Shown one piece after another: positions 42,845 to 51,600 of a stretch of DNA of 64,000 nucleotides. The DNA is from Paenibacillus chitinolyticus NBRC 15660 (GTDB lineage Bacteria > Bacillota > Bacilli > Paenibacillales > NBRC-103111), in NCBI RefSeq assembly GCF_000739915.1, contig NZ_BBJT01000016.1, positions 1-64,000 on the forward strand. The letters are read 5' to 3'. The notes under the pieces are model-generated. The model did no database searches. It was not told the origin of the DNA and was given only the letters and a program-made list of their open reading frames with translations. Position 1 is the first letter of the stretch; each line of letters begins with the position of its first letter. Position numbers and translations under genes: made by a program.

Positions 42845-43285
42845 TCAGCTTACTTTAAAATTAAATTTATACGGGTTAGACTTGTCGTAATCGAATCCGC
42901 TCGGTCTAATTTTGAAATAGATCTTATCTCCAGGTTGAAGAGTCGAATTAAAGCCGTCGTGTTGTCCCGGACCGTTATCGTTTGTGTTCAAGACGTACTC
43001 CCAGCCTCCTGCTGTAACAAGCACGAGCTGCAAATTATAATTTTTGCCGGCAGGAGAGAGCAAGGAGCCGGATAAATATTGAGTGCTGCTGGTGGAATTG
43101 GTCCAATAAAACCAATCTTCATCCGCCGCCGTATCCAGCGTCCATGTATAGTCTGTATTTGGGTAAACATTTAGGGCCTCGCTTCTTGTATCCGCTAACC
43201 CGGAAACGGCAAACGCAGACTGGGACGACAATAATAGAGATGCGGTTACAACTAAGGCCGGGACAATTTTCTTCAATTTGAACAC
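42845..43285 (-). CDS. Secreted PPC-like beta-sandwich protein
   Basis: 146 residues. Signal peptide with basic start MFKLKKIVPA and probable cleavage after AFA (residue 26). The mature part (WTLDTAADEDWFYWTNSTSS; YNLQLVLVTAGGWEYVL; LQPGDKIYFKIRPSG) follows the bacterial pre-peptidase C-terminal domain pattern. Here it stands alone with no catalytic domain, so it may be a carbohydrate- or surface-binding protein. Confidence 0.75.
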   Translation of the reverse strand: MFKLKKIVPALVVTASLLLSSQSAFAVSGLADTRSEALNVYPNTDYTWTLDTAADEDWFYWTNSTSSTQYLSGSLLSPAGKNYNLQLVLVTAGGWEYVLNTNDNGPGQHDGFNSTLQPGDKIYFKIRPSGFDYDKSNPYKFNFKVS

Positions 43286-43430
43286 AGTTGATCATCCTCC
43301 ATTTAATTTATTTGGTTTATTTATAAATAAACTACTATAATATACCATATTTGTAACACAAAATCCACTATATTCATTTTGTAGAGACCATTCAGAGAAT
43401 AATAAACACGTGTGATCTGAATGAACTTTT

Positions 43431-43484
43431 AAAAACCAAAAACCGGGCCAAATCCAGGCTCCCGCCTGAATTCGCCCGGCTTTT
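43431..43484 (-). terminator. Terminator after the amino-acid permease
   Basis: CCGGGC and GCCCGG form the outer stem, with an inner hairpin, followed leftward by GGTTTTTGGTTTTTA. Confidence 0.65.
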
Positions 43485-43493
43485 AGCCGAATG

Positions 43494-44873
43494 TTACCCT
43501 TCCTCGTTCTCCCCGGTCTTCTGCCGCTTCCCGATACCAAAAACGAAGTACCCCACGATAACGACCGCAATGAACACGGCTCCAACGATCAATGAGACGC
43601 GTGTATCCGGGTTGAACCACATTCCGATAATGACGAGGAACAAGAACACGATGGTAATATAGTTGCTGACCGGGAAAAACCGGGACTTGAACGGATGATC
43701 CGCCATCTCGTGCTTCCACTTTCTCCGGAATTTAAACTGGCTGAAAGCGAGCGCAAACCAGGGAATCATCCCCGGAAGAACGCTGGCGCTGTAAATGTAC
43801 AGGAACAGCTTCGAATCCGGCGCCAAGTAATTGAAAAGCACGCCGATCAGCAGCAAAGAAATCGTGGTGATGATGCTGTTTCTCGGGACACCGCTTTTGG
43901 ACACCTTCCCGAAAAATTTGGGGGCCTGCCCGTTCTGCGCCAGCGTGTACAGCATTCTGCCCGCACTGTAAATCCCACTATTGCAGCCCGACATCGCCGC
44001 TGTAAGCACGACGAAATTGATAATGCCCGCTGCGGCGACAATGCCCACTTTGGCAAAGGTCATCACGAAGGGACTGCCGATTTCGCCGACCTGGTTCCAC
44101 GGATAAAGCGTAACGATCACGAATATAGCGCCTACATAAAAAATCAGAATGCGCCAGATGATGTTTTTAATCGCTTTGCGCAGCGTATGCTTCGGATTCT
44201 CCGCTTCCCCCGCCGTAATTCCGACCATTTCGATCCCCTGATAAGCAGCCGTTACAATGCAGAGCGCAAACAGGAATCCTTTTAACCCTCCCGCAAAAAA
44301 GCCGCCGTGGCTGTACAGATGAGAGAGCCCGATAGGCTCCCCGCCGTTGCCGAGCCCGAAGAAAATCATGGCCGTGCCGATCACCAGCATAAACACGATA
44401 GCGACAACCTTAATCATGGCAAACCAGAACTCGAACTCCCCGTAAAATTTCACCGCCGCCAGGTTGGCCGCCGCAATGATTCCCACGCCGATCAAGGCCG
44501 GAATCCACTGGGGAATGTCCGGGAACCAGTAGCCCACGTAAATCCCGATTGCGGTAACCTCCGCCATGCCGACCGTCACCCATAGGAACCAATAGCTCCA
44601 GGCGGTCACATAACCGGCGAGCGGGCCGATGTATCGGTGGGCAAACGTGGCGAAGGAACCCGTAACCGGCTCGAGCAGCAGCATTTCTCCCATAATCCGC
44701 ATGACAAAAAACATAATAACCCCGGCCAAAAGATAAGCCAGCAGCACGGAAGGGCCGGCCCATTTGATCGTACTGGCCGATCCCATAAACAGCCCGACGC
44801 CAATCGTCCCCCCGAGCGCAATCAGCTCAATATGCCGGGGCTTCAGTCCTCTGGATAATGATTTGGCTTCCAA
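43494..44873 (-). CDS. APC-family amino-acid permease
   Basis: 459 residues with 12 predicted membrane segments and the consensus opening [24 protein letters not shown] of the amino acid transporter family (YbxG/AnsP group). The conserved [21 protein letters not shown] loop follows segment six. It should cotransport an amino acid with protons; specificity is not readable. Confidence 0.9.
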   Translation of the reverse strand: MEAKSLSRGLKPRHIELIALGGTIGVGLFMGSASTIKWAGPSVLLAYLLAGVIMFFVMRIMGEMLLLEPVTGSFATFAHRYIGPLAGYVTAWSYWFLWVTVGMAEVTAIGIYVGYWFPDIPQWIPALIGVGIIAAANLAAVKFYGEFEFWFAMIKVVAIVFMLVIGTAMIFFGLGNGGEPIGLSHLYSHGGFFAGGLKGFLFALCIVTAAYQGIEMVGITAGEAENPKHTLRKAIKNIIWRILIFYVGAIFVIVTLYPWNQVGEIGSPFVMTFAKVGIVAAAGIINFVVLTAAMSGCNSGIYSAGRMLYTLAQNGQAPKFFGKVSKSGVPRNSIITTISLLLIGVLFNYLAPDSKLFLYIYSASVLPGMIPWFALAFSQFKFRRKWKHEMADHPFKSRFFPVSNYITIVFLFLVIIGMWFNPDTRVSLIVGAVFIAVVIVGYFVFGIGKRQKTGENEEG

Positions 44874-45111
44874 AAGAACGCTCCCCTTCGTATATACGTG
44901 ATCTGCTTTTCATACTTTACTGCCCATCTTCAGTTCGTAACACCGTTCCCCCCAACTTAGTGTGATGCAATCTGGTTAAAACGGCAGCACAGCCTTGTAA
45001 TTCTGCAACTGCTTCCTCAACGTTACAAAAAATTGTATGACAGAATATTGGCAAATACAACTGCGGAAATGCAGGCATTTGTTGGAAGGGTTCACTCCAT
45101 TTCTTTCAATC

Positions 45112-45147
45112 AAAAAAACAGCCATGGACCTAAGCCCCTGGCCGTTT
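45112..45147 (-). terminator. Terminator after the siderophore-binding gene
   Basis: Leftward ACGGCCAGGGG pairs with CCATGGCTGT and is followed by TTTTTTTGATT. Confidence 0.65.
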
Positions 45148-45212
45148 TTATTCTCACGCGCACCCGATTGACAGTTCCCTTACAGCGATACGATATCTCC
45201 CGCTAAATGCGC

Positions 45213-46163
45213 TTATTTGCCGAGAAAGTGTTCCGTGAAAAATTTCAATTGATATTCCATGCTCAGCGGATCGTTAAAATAGAACGCCTTCGCGTTAGCC
45301 TCGAAGACTCGATTATTTTGGACAGCGGGGATACTCTTGTAGGTTTCGGTTTTCTGGAAAGAGTTGTCTTCCTCCGCGTTCTTACTGAAAATGACATAGT
45401 CGCCCATGTAATCCTTTAACACTTCCGTGGACAGGGCCAAGTAACCTTCTTTCTTTGTCGCTTCTTTGACTTTATCCGGCATGCGCAGTCCGAACGCCTG
45501 GTAGAGAATTTCGGTGCCGCGTCCGAAGTTATCGCCATAGACATAGAGCTGCTTGTTGAACGTCTCGATAACGGAGACCGTTGCGTCTGCACCGATCTTC
45601 GCCTTAATTTCATCTCCGGCTTTTTTGGTGCGGGCTGTGAAATCGTCAACCCAAGCTTGCGCTTCCTTTTCTTTGTTCAGCAATTTGCCGACTTCCAGCT
45701 GCTGCTTTAAGTAATCGACTTTCCCGTACGTATAAGTGACCGTCGGAGCGATTTTCTTGAACTTATCGATGTTCTTGATTTCGGAAGGCCCGATAATAAG
45801 ATCCGGCTTCAGCTCGATGATCTTCTCCAAGCTCTCGTCCGAAACCGACTCTACGTTTTTCAGCTTCTCTTCGAAATTCGGGTTTTCCTTGGACATCTCG
45901 TCCACACCGACCAGAGGCACCCCGAGTGCCATCACATTCCCCGTTAAAGTTCGCGTAAGCACAACGACGCGCTGCGGATTCGAAGGAACCTCGACCGGCC
46001 CGGTCTCGGATTGGTAGGTAAACGTCCCTGATTTCGTGGCTGCCGATGCCGTCCCGGCAGGCTCAGTGGAGGCACTGTTCCCGCTCTTGGTGCCTGTTTG
46101 GTTACCGCCGCAGGCGCTCAGAAGAAGGATAAGGAACAGGGATAACGGAATAAACTTTTTCAT
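45213..46163 (-). CDS. Siderophore ABC transporter substrate-binding lipoprotein
   Basis: 316 residues. Lipoprotein signal ending LLSACGG (Cys18), a Ser/Thr/Ala-rich linker, then the FecCD-type binding fold (GPVEVPSNPQRVVVLTRTLTGNVMALGV; ELKPDLIIGPSE). It stands alone, without permease or ATPase genes in the window, and would deliver a ferric siderophore to a transporter encoded elsewhere. A perfect Fur box about 85 bases upstream shows iron control. Confidence 0.9.
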   Translation of the reverse strand: MKKFIPLSLFLILLLSACGGNQTGTKSGNSASTEPAGTASAATKSGTFTYQSETGPVEVPSNPQRVVVLTRTLTGNVMALGVPLVGVDEMSKENPNFEEKLKNVESVSDESLEKIIELKPDLIIGPSEIKNIDKFKKIAPTVTYTYGKVDYLKQQLEVGKLLNKEKEAQAWVDDFTARTKKAGDEIKAKIGADATVSVIETFNKQLYVYGDNFGRGTEILYQAFGLRMPDKVKEATKKEGYLALSTEVLKDYMGDYVIFSKNAEEDNSFQKTETYKSIPAVQNNRVFEANAKAFYFNDPLSMEYQLKFFTEHFLGK

Positions 46164-46246
46164 AAAACGATTCTCTCCCTCATCAATTTGCTATGTATCT
46201 ATGAATAATCCAATCGCGAGTGAGTTGAGAGGACATTCATTTTAAC

Positions 46247-46265
46247 GATAATGATAATCATTATC
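46247..46265. promoter_or_regulatory. Fur box
   Basis: GATAATGATAATCATTATC, a perfect 9-1-9 palindrome that matches the Fur consensus, upstream of the siderophore-binding lipoprotein gene. Confidence 0.9.
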
Positions 46266-46440
46266 AATATGTTAACCATTCTATAGGCAGGCCGGGTTGC
46301 TGTCAATACCTAAATAGGATGGAGCTGCTTTCAGCATTCTTCTGCTTTGAAGCTACAACAATTCGAAAAAACATCGTCATCAGCCAGGGTTATCTCTACC
46401 GGGAACGCAACGCGCCGACCCGCAAAGTCCACGCGTGCAT
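46266..46440. other. Intergenic region with no supported gene
   Basis: Between the Fur box and the Ro60 terminator. A 64-codon minus-strand frame (46525-46331) crosses the terminator hairpin and has no family signal, so I do not accept it. Confidence 0.4.
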
Positions 46441-46502
46441 AAAAAAATACAGCGTCCGGGCCTCTTCCCGCCATTAGGCAAGAGAAGAATCCACACGCTG
46501 TA
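46441..46502 (-). terminator. Terminator after the Ro60 gene
   Basis: TACAGCGT and ACGCTGTA pair across about 39 bases, followed leftward by TTTTTTT. The long loop makes this moderate. Confidence 0.5.
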
Positions 46503-46561
46503 GCGCAAGTAATACGGTTCGTCAACCGGCTGCCTCCGCACGTTTTTCGTTTACCGCCGTC

Positions 46562-48067
46562 TTATTGCAAATGATCCAAATCCAGCGTGGCTACCTGTTC
46601 GGTCAAGCCAGAATACCCTTGCACGGTCTGGGCAATGTAGGACAGCACCGTGTCGCTCCAGCCGTAAATGTAGTAGGTATGAGGGTCCTGGACGGGAACC
46701 ATCGCATGGCGGTAAGGCGCAATGTCGATGATGAACGCCTTTACGTCGCGGTTCACCTTGGAACGGTACCGTTTCAGCTCCTCGTAGAACGGACTGCCGC
46801 TGTTCTGCTGCTCATCCGTGATTATCACGATCTGGTCCACCTTCTTCCGCTCCCGGATAAGCTTGCGGACGGGCGCCCCCGTATCCGTGCCTCCACGAGC
46901 ATGAATCTGCGCCGCCTGGGTCAAAATGCTGTCTTTACGGGAAGGCTTCGCATCCGCAACCTCCGTGTCGAACAGCCAGAACAGGGAGCTGCCGCGGGTC
47001 TTTTTATACAGCGCGAGGGCAAAAACGGAGCCGATCTCCAGGTACTGCCCGTTCATCGAGCCCGAGATATCGAGGAAAATCGCCGTTTGATCGCCCAGCT
47101 CCGGCAGGTTGTCGAACGTAAGCTCCGCCGCTTCTCGCAAAGCGTCTCTAAGCTCCGGATGCTCCACCTGCCGGAAAGCCGTCGCCAGCCGGAACGGAAG
47201 GATCTTGGCTTTGCTCAGCGCCTGGGGATCGGTCAACCGCTGTACGATGTACTCCACGTGCCGCGCATCTTCGAGCACACCCGCCCGCTGCATCGCGTTC
47301 AAATGACGGAGCAGCGCAAACGTCGGCATCTGGTACAGCAGTGCCTCCCAGACCGCCTTCGACGGCTTGATCGCTCCCGTTACCGTTTCGTAAGGCAGCT
47401 TGCCGCGTTCGATCCAGCGAATCTGCTCTTCCTCGGTTGCGGCCAGCTTCAAGTTCTCCAACGCCTCGACCTGCGGCAGCAGCGCCAGATTGGCCTCCAT
47501 TCCCCGCAAGTAGCGGAACAACGCTTGCTGCTGTAGATCCTTCGGCTTCGGATGCGCCGTCGCTATGGCGTCGCCCAGGCTGTATCCGCGACCGCGACCG
47601 TTGTACTTCATCGCCCAGTATTCGGACACCTCGGACAAGAATCGGTTCACCTGCCGTTTCACGGCACGGCCGCCCTCTCCGCGTCCGAGCCCGTTCAGAA
47701 TGGTCAGAAAATCGGACAAATCCGAAGGAATCCGCACCACCTGCCGGAAAACCTTCGCAAACAGATCCGGACGGTACATGGAAAGGATCGCGAGCCCGAA
47801 CAAGGGCTGAAGCCGCATAAAACCCGCGTTTCGGGCAAACACAATCGCCCGTGCCATGAAATGCGGATTGGCTTCGGCCATCTCGTGATGAAGCTGTGCC
47901 GCATCGCCGACCAGCTCCTGCTGATCCGCGTAGTACGTGTTCCCCATCGTATTCGTCATCAGCGTCTGCACATACCGCTCCTCCGCAGACCGCGTGTACG
48001 CGGGATAATTGTCTTTATTGTAGGCGTCCGGTCTGAGAGCGCCGAACAACTTTTTCGCCATACTCAT
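46562..48067 (-). CDS. rsr: Ro60/Rsr-type TROVE-domain RNA-binding protein
   Basis: 501 residues. The N-terminal two thirds form the helical-repeat TROVE ring (NPHFMARAIVFARNAGFMRL; LPYETVTGAIKPSKAVWEALLYQMP). The C-terminal part is a von Willebrand A domain with the metal site FLDISGSMNG (about residue 335), then GGTDTG and ITDEQQN. Bacterial Ro60 binds Y RNAs and, in Deinococcus, tethers PNPase and assists RNA maturation and decay. AAAGGAG lies before the start. Three Y-RNA-like genes on the same strand end about 30 bases upstream, the classical genetic pairing. Gene symbol follows the Deinococcus ortholog. Confidence 0.92.
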   Translation of the reverse strand: MSMAKKLFGALRPDAYNKDNYPAYTRSAEERYVQTLMTNTMGNTYYADQQELVGDAAQLHHEMAEANPHFMARAIVFARNAGFMRLQPLFGLAILSMYRPDLFAKVFRQVVRIPSDLSDFLTILNGLGRGEGGRAVKRQVNRFLSEVSEYWAMKYNGRGRGYSLGDAIATAHPKPKDLQQQALFRYLRGMEANLALLPQVEALENLKLAATEEEQIRWIERGKLPYETVTGAIKPSKAVWEALLYQMPTFALLRHLNAMQRAGVLEDARHVEYIVQRLTDPQALSKAKILPFRLATAFRQVEHPELRDALREAAELTFDNLPELGDQTAIFLDISGSMNGQYLEIGSVFALALYKKTRGSSLFWLFDTEVADAKPSRKDSILTQAAQIHARGGTDTGAPVRKLIRERKKVDQIVIITDEQQNSGSPFYEELKRYRSKVNRDVKAFIIDIAPYRHAMVPVQDPHTYYIYGWSDTVLSYIAQTVQGYSGLTEQVATLDLDHLQ

Positions 48068-48097
48068 GATTCACACACTCCTTTTTTCAAAAAAACT

Positions 48098-48209
48098 CCG
48101 GCGAAGAAAAAGCGGAACAGGTCTGCTGCAGGAGTCGAACCTGCCGTACTGCCCGGGGTATTGCCATTGGTCGATAAGCTCGAAGGAACCCGTTCCTGCG
48201 CCTCGCCGG
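48098..48209 (-). ncRNA. Y RNA-like gene 1 (nearest to Ro60)
   Basis: 112 bases. Ends pair as CCGGCGA/TCGCCGG. Then GAGGCGC and an inner stem GGAACGGGU (48196-48188) with ACCUGUUCC (48122-48114), nine pairs including one G-U, followed by CUUCGAGCUUAUCGA. The effector part holds a tRNA-like T arm (GCAGG, loop UUCGACU, CCUGC; 48144-48128) but no clear D arm. A T-run after the terminal stem may terminate it. The inner stem and the CUUCGA loop are shared with the two neighbouring RNAs and fit the Ro-binding part of Y RNAs. Confidence 0.8.
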
Positions 48210-48232
48210 ATATTCATTTTTTTGGGATAGAA

Positions 48233-48334
48233 GCGGAGCGAGGAAAGTGGTTGAAAAGGTTCACGGCATCCGTCGGACACCGTCATACTTAACCCTAATA
48301 AGTCGAAGAAACCCTTTCTGGCGCCTCGCTCCGC
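48233..48334 (-). ncRNA. Y RNA-like gene 2
   Basis: 102 bases. The terminal stem is eleven perfect pairs (GCGGAGCGAGG with CCTCGCTCCGC). The inner stem GAAAGGGUU (48318-48310) pairs with AACCUUUUC (48261-48253), nine pairs with one G-U, and is followed by UCUUCGACUUAUUAGG. The effector part has an ACGG/CCGU hairpin and lacks recognisable T or D arms. Sequence changes relative to RNAs 1 and 3 keep both stems intact, which supports a structured RNA. Confidence 0.75.
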
Positions 48335-48352
48335 ATTTTCATTTGTAGAAAC

Positions 48353-48483
48353 CACCGAGGAAATAGGTCGGACAGGTACATGCTGCTCTACCATCTGAGC
48401 TATTCCTCCCCATGGAGGAAGTTGGACTCGAACCAACGACCAGCCGATTAAAAGTCGAAGTAACCCGTCCAGGCGCCTCGGTG
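48353..48483 (-). ncRNA. Y RNA-like gene 3 with circularly permuted tRNA mimic (YrlA-like)
   Basis: 131 bases. Terminal stem CACCGAGG/CCTCGGTG. Inner stem GGACGGGU (48470-48463) with ACCUGUCC (48377-48370), then ACUUCGACUUUUAAUCGG. The effector part reads T arm (GUUGG, loop UUCGAGU, CCAAC; 48437-48421), acceptor 3' half UUCCUCC, loop AUGG, acceptor 5' half GGAGGAA, then D arm (GCUC, loop AGAUGGUA, GAGC). That is a tRNA cut in the anticodon region with its ends joined, as known for YrlA RNAs, which mimic tRNA. There is no anticodon arm. Confidence 0.88.
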
Positions 48484-48801
48484 ATTTTATTGGGCCGACC
48501 GTTTAACGTGCCTGCCTTCTGTACCTATCTTCGCTCATTTTCGGTTCCGCGAACATGGCGAAAGTATTACGACCGGAGAAAAGTTTACCTTTTTTTGTGC
48601 GAAAAAGATTCTGATTTCCGCTTACGCGGAGGTGTCCGGGATTTATTGTGGGAAATACGTTCGTTGACGTATCATGAGGGGTAAAGTAGGAGAACTACGG
48701 GATTTATTAGGAGCGGTTGACGGAAATTTGATAGATGGTGAACTGGCGGAGAGTATCAGGGCAATGAGAAAACTTATTTAACGGATTGGATAGCCAGCAA
48801 C
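48484..48801. other. Upstream region of the Y RNAs, no confident gene
   Basis: About 320 bases. It must contain the Y RNA promoter; a TAAAAT lies seven bases before the presumed 5' end of RNA 3, but no good -35 accompanies it. A 35-codon plus-strand frame (48674-48781) reads MRGKVGELRDLLGAVDGNLI... but has no ribosome binding site and I do not call it. Confidence 0.35.
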
Positions 48802-48835
48802 AAAAAAAGGCCTGGAGCCGTACTCCACGCCTTTT
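48802..48835 (-). terminator. Terminator after the lipoprotein gene
   Basis: AAAAGGCGTGGAG and CTCCAGGCCTTTT stem with TACGG loop and a T-run. Confidence 0.8.
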
Positions 48836-48871
48836 CAGCGGTCAGGTTTCGTAGTTGGTGACTTCACACGC

Positions 48872-49435
48872 TTATTGCTTCTTATTCAAAGCCCGTACAT
48901 CATCTCTAAAAGCATCGCTGTACTGCTCGAATAATCCCGTATCGAACTTATAACTCTTGTCGTTGGCCTTCGGTGTATTTTCCTTAAGCTGCTTATACAG
49001 ATTGTCGGTTTCTTTCGAAAGCTTGGTCCATACTTGCTTCACATTATCATACTTCGCATCCAGACCCTGAATGTACATATCGTATTCCGCCTTTTTCTCC
49101 ATGGCTTTGCCCAGGCGCTCCATTGTGAAATCAATGTCCAGCTTCTTCCCTGTGTTGCCCGTTCCATTGCTGACGTACCAAGTGATGTCCACAAATCCTT
49201 CGTTCCAAAAAGACGAAATCATAAAGTTGCTGATCTCACTTAGTTTAGACTCAGGGGCCGGCTCTTTCGGCTTAGCTGAAGCATTCGCCGGATTGGCAGT
49301 GCTTGCAGGCGAACTCTTAGCCGTCTCCGTCGGCTTTACATCTGCGGTCTTTTCCTTGCTTCCACACCCCGACATTACAAACAGCAGGACAACGGCCATT
49401 CCGATCAAAAAACCAATTTTGCTGCGTTTAGACAT
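48872..49435 (-). CDS. Small lipoprotein of unknown function
   Basis: 187 residues. Signal peptide with lipobox FVMSGCG (Cys at about 24), a Thr/Ser/Ala/Pro-rich spacer (about 30-65), then a helical domain (FTMERLGKAMEKKAEYDMYI; QVWTKLSKETDNLYKQLKE). Family not recognised. AAGGAG precedes the start and a terminator follows, so it is monocistronic. Confidence 0.75.
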   Translation of the reverse strand: MSKRSKIGFLIGMAVVLLFVMSGCGSKEKTADVKPTETAKSSPASTANPANASAKPKEPAPESKLSEISNFMISSFWNEGFVDITWYVSNGTGNTGKKLDIDFTMERLGKAMEKKAEYDMYIQGLDAKYDNVKQVWTKLSKETDNLYKQLKENTPKANDKSYKFDTGLFEQYSDAFRDDVRALNKKQ

Positions 49436-49553
49436 CCCAGTACTCTCCTTTTTTTACAAGTGCTCCTTTTATATCGGTTTTGCGGCACAGGTTTTGAAGG
49501 ATTTGGCTGAGAAAAAGTAACACGGTAAAAGTAAATCACACAATCGTCCCGCT

Positions 49554-50267
49554 TCAAGCAAGGTTTCCCTGACGGGACTTCCAGTCCCGGTAACGCTCCG
49601 AAATAATCGGCTCGATGATCCGGTAGTTCTCAAGCGAGTCCTCCACATGGTAAATCGTCGGCAAGCCTGCGGCCAGAACGTTTGTGAAATCCACGGCCGT
49701 ATAAACATCGTTTTGGATATCGAGGTATTCGCGGGCAAACGCCTCCGCTTCCTCCGACAATTCTTTCGAGCTGAGCACACCGTCCCAGTTGGTACGATAA
49801 AACTCGGCGCCCGTCATCTCATCCCGTTTGACTAGCTCGATCTCCGGCGCATCTTCTTTGCGGCTTCTTTTGTTGGTGAGATCGTTTTTAATCAGCCAGG
49901 CAATGAACATCCCCGTCGGCACGTAGGCCTGAATGACATCCAGCTCGGACGGAAAATCGCCCTCATAATGCCACTTCGCTTTATCGAACACGACGATTTC
50001 TTTTTCCGGAATTTGAAATAAAACGTCCCTCGGCTCCTCGACGAACCCTTTGCTTTTCAGTTCACCGGCCAGCTCCTCCATCCGCTTGATTGCTTCCCCC
50101 TTAGTGGGATATGGCTCATATTTAGGATTCGCCGTTTTCTTGTCGGCATATAACCGGCCCTTAACGATATTAACGATACAAACCTGTGTTGTTTCCGTAA
50201 GCATCAAATGGTAATAGGTTTTAAAGGTTTTTCCCTGTTTAGTGAGTACGGTTTCGATTTTGTCCAA
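49554..50267 (-). CDS. DUF7832-type protein with WGR-like N-terminus
   Basis: 237 residues, start probably TTG 50267 (GAGGTGA upstream). The N-terminal 80 residues resemble a small WGR-like fold (VCIVNIVKGRLYADKK; KGEAIKRMEELAGELKSKGF). The C-terminal part with DKAKWHYEGDFPSEL, QAYVPTGMFIAWLIKN and LSEEAEAFAREYL fits DUF7832, often found in immunity-type or otherwise unassigned small proteins. Function unknown. Confidence 0.7.
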   Translation of the reverse strand: MDKIETVLTKQGKTFKTYYHLMLTETTQVCIVNIVKGRLYADKKTANPKYEPYPTKGEAIKRMEELAGELKSKGFVEEPRDVLFQIPEKEIVVFDKAKWHYEGDFPSELDVIQAYVPTGMFIAWLIKNDLTNKRSRKEDAPEIELVKRDEMTGAEFYRTNWDGVLSSKELSEEAEAFAREYLDIQNDVYTAVDFTNVLAAGLPTIYHVEDSLENYRIIEPIISERYRDWKSRQGNLA

Positions 50268-50384
50268 TTTGTCACCTCGGTTTATAAGGTTTATTGAAAA
50301 GTACCGGGATGTGTTTAGGTTAGCATGGAGAAATCCGGCAAAAGTGCCTACATTCCAATAAGTTTGCCGCTCCCCTTAAACTTT

Positions 50385-51101
50385 TTAACGTTCCAGAAGA
50401 GAATTCATGACAGCAACAGTTTTTAGTTTACTTACCGGTTCAGCATGTCCTACTACACACATATCAAAATCAAATCCTTCAATCGCTGTAAGTAAAGAAC
50501 GCAATTTATCTTTATCTAAGTGGCAATCATTGTAATAATCCACTCCAACAGCATCGCCAATAAATAATACTCTTTCTTGAGGCACAAATATGCAGACGGA
50601 ATCGTCACTATGCGGAGAGGTTACATGATGTAATTCTACCGTAATACCTCCCAGATCGATTTCCATAGTTCCGCTGAAAGAGATATCAGAAGTCACCACT
50701 TGTATCTCCGATAGCGAAGGGTACTCATTCCGAATGCAGGTATCCGCAAATTCAATCTCAACTCCTGCCGCTAATCTCTTTTTCATTTCAATATCTGTCC
50801 ATTCCCACTTAGCTTGTTCCGCTAGTTTATCATTCGTTTTTTCATGGGCAATGGTAATCCCCTCCACCGCATGCATCCCAAAAGTATGATCCCAGTGCCA
50901 ATGCGTAATCGCAACGATTTCCGGTTTTCTTAATCCTTCCTTACGTAAAGCTTCATTAAACAATGCTGCATGAAATTTGGAATTGCCCGAGTCCACCATT
51001 AAAGAACGCGTTTGCCCATTTATATAACCGAGAACCGGCCTATCGGACTCTTTGCTGAACATCGTATAAAAAACACGATCCGTTAGTCGTCTTAACTCCA
51101 T
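50385..51101 (-). CDS. MBL-fold metallo-hydrolase
   Basis: 238 residues with the metal motif THWHWDHTFG (residues about 66-75), a downstream SPHSDDSVCIF histidine and VGHAEPVS near the C-terminus, as in metallo-beta-lactamase-fold hydrolases. AGGAGG precedes ATG 51101. Substrate unknown; thioesterase, lactonase or lactamase activities all occur in this group. Confidence 0.85.
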   Translation of the reverse strand: MELRRLTDRVFYTMFSKESDRPVLGYINGQTRSLMVDSGNSKFHAALFNEALRKEGLRKPEIVAITHWHWDHTFGMHAVEGITIAHEKTNDKLAEQAKWEWTDIEMKKRLAAGVEIEFADTCIRNEYPSLSEIQVVTSDISFSGTMEIDLGGITVELHHVTSPHSDDSVCIFVPQERVLFIGDAVGVDYYNDCHLDKDKLRSLLTAIEGFDFDMCVVGHAEPVSKLKTVAVMNSLLER

Positions 51102-51272
51102 ATTATAAATCCTCCTAATTATATACGTATTTATTATTACTTTTCCTTTAAAAGTAACTTTTTCTGTATGGATTCCGTTTATATCTACGGATTGAATAAC
51201 TCAAACGACGGGGTGAACTATGAAAATATTAGACGGTCTCTAGCTTCCCAAAAGGAGGGACTAGAGAACCAA

Positions 51273-51560
51273 ATGAGCAGAAGTGTAAAAAAGTCGCCGG
51301 TATTTAAAGACCAACAGCACCTAAGCACCGGCTGGACCAAACGGCAGGCCGGCAAAGCGGTACGCCGCTTCAAAGGCGACGTTCAAAACGGGAAATGGTA
51401 CCGGAAATTATACTGCCCCTGGAATATTTGCGACTATCGCTTTTACAAAACAAAACAGCAGGCGGTACATGAATGGAAAACATTCCAGTGGCTGAGAGAA
51501 CAATTATTGACTCACGCGGAAGTTATAAACGATTGGGAAAAGTTCTATAGAAGAAAATAA
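51273..51560 (+). CDS. Conserved small basic protein
   Basis: About 95 residues from ATG 51273 (AGGAGGG upstream, at a wide distance); an ATG at 51168 is in frame. The text MSRSVKKSPVFKDQ, GWTKRQAGKAVRRFKG and KLYCPWNICDYRFYKT recurs in small unassigned Bacillota proteins. Basic and aromatic, perhaps nucleic-acid binding. It converges with the next gene over a shared terminator. Confidence 0.65.
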   Translation: MSRSVKKSPVFKDQQHLSTGWTKRQAGKAVRRFKGDVQNGKWYRKLYCPWNICDYRFYKTKQQAVHEWKTFQWLREQLLTHAEVINDWEKFYRRK

Positions 51561-51600
51561 GCGCAGGCGTCGGCTAGGGAAGCCCGGCGCTTGCGCTTTT
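51559..51600. terminator. Shared terminator between convergent genes
   Basis: AAGCGCA-GCG-CGG pairs with CCG-CGC-TGCGCTT around a central loop, with TTTT on the plus strand. It overlaps the 3' end of the minus-strand helical-repeat gene. Confidence 0.65.

Noticed and set aside
46331-46525. A 64-codon minus-strand ORF
   Set aside because: It crosses the Ro60 terminator hairpin and shows no conserved text.
48384-48437. A normal tRNA gene
   Set aside because: The T arm precedes the D arm, the acceptor halves are joined by a four-base loop, and there is no anticodon arm; it is part of a Y RNA.
48071-48684. Two long reading frames over the Y RNA region (minus 48436-48071, plus 48412-48684)
   Set aside because: They read through structured RNA genes. 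Text such as GGIAQMVEQ and EEVGLEPTTSR is the familiar false translation of tRNA-like sequence, and neither has a ribosome binding site.
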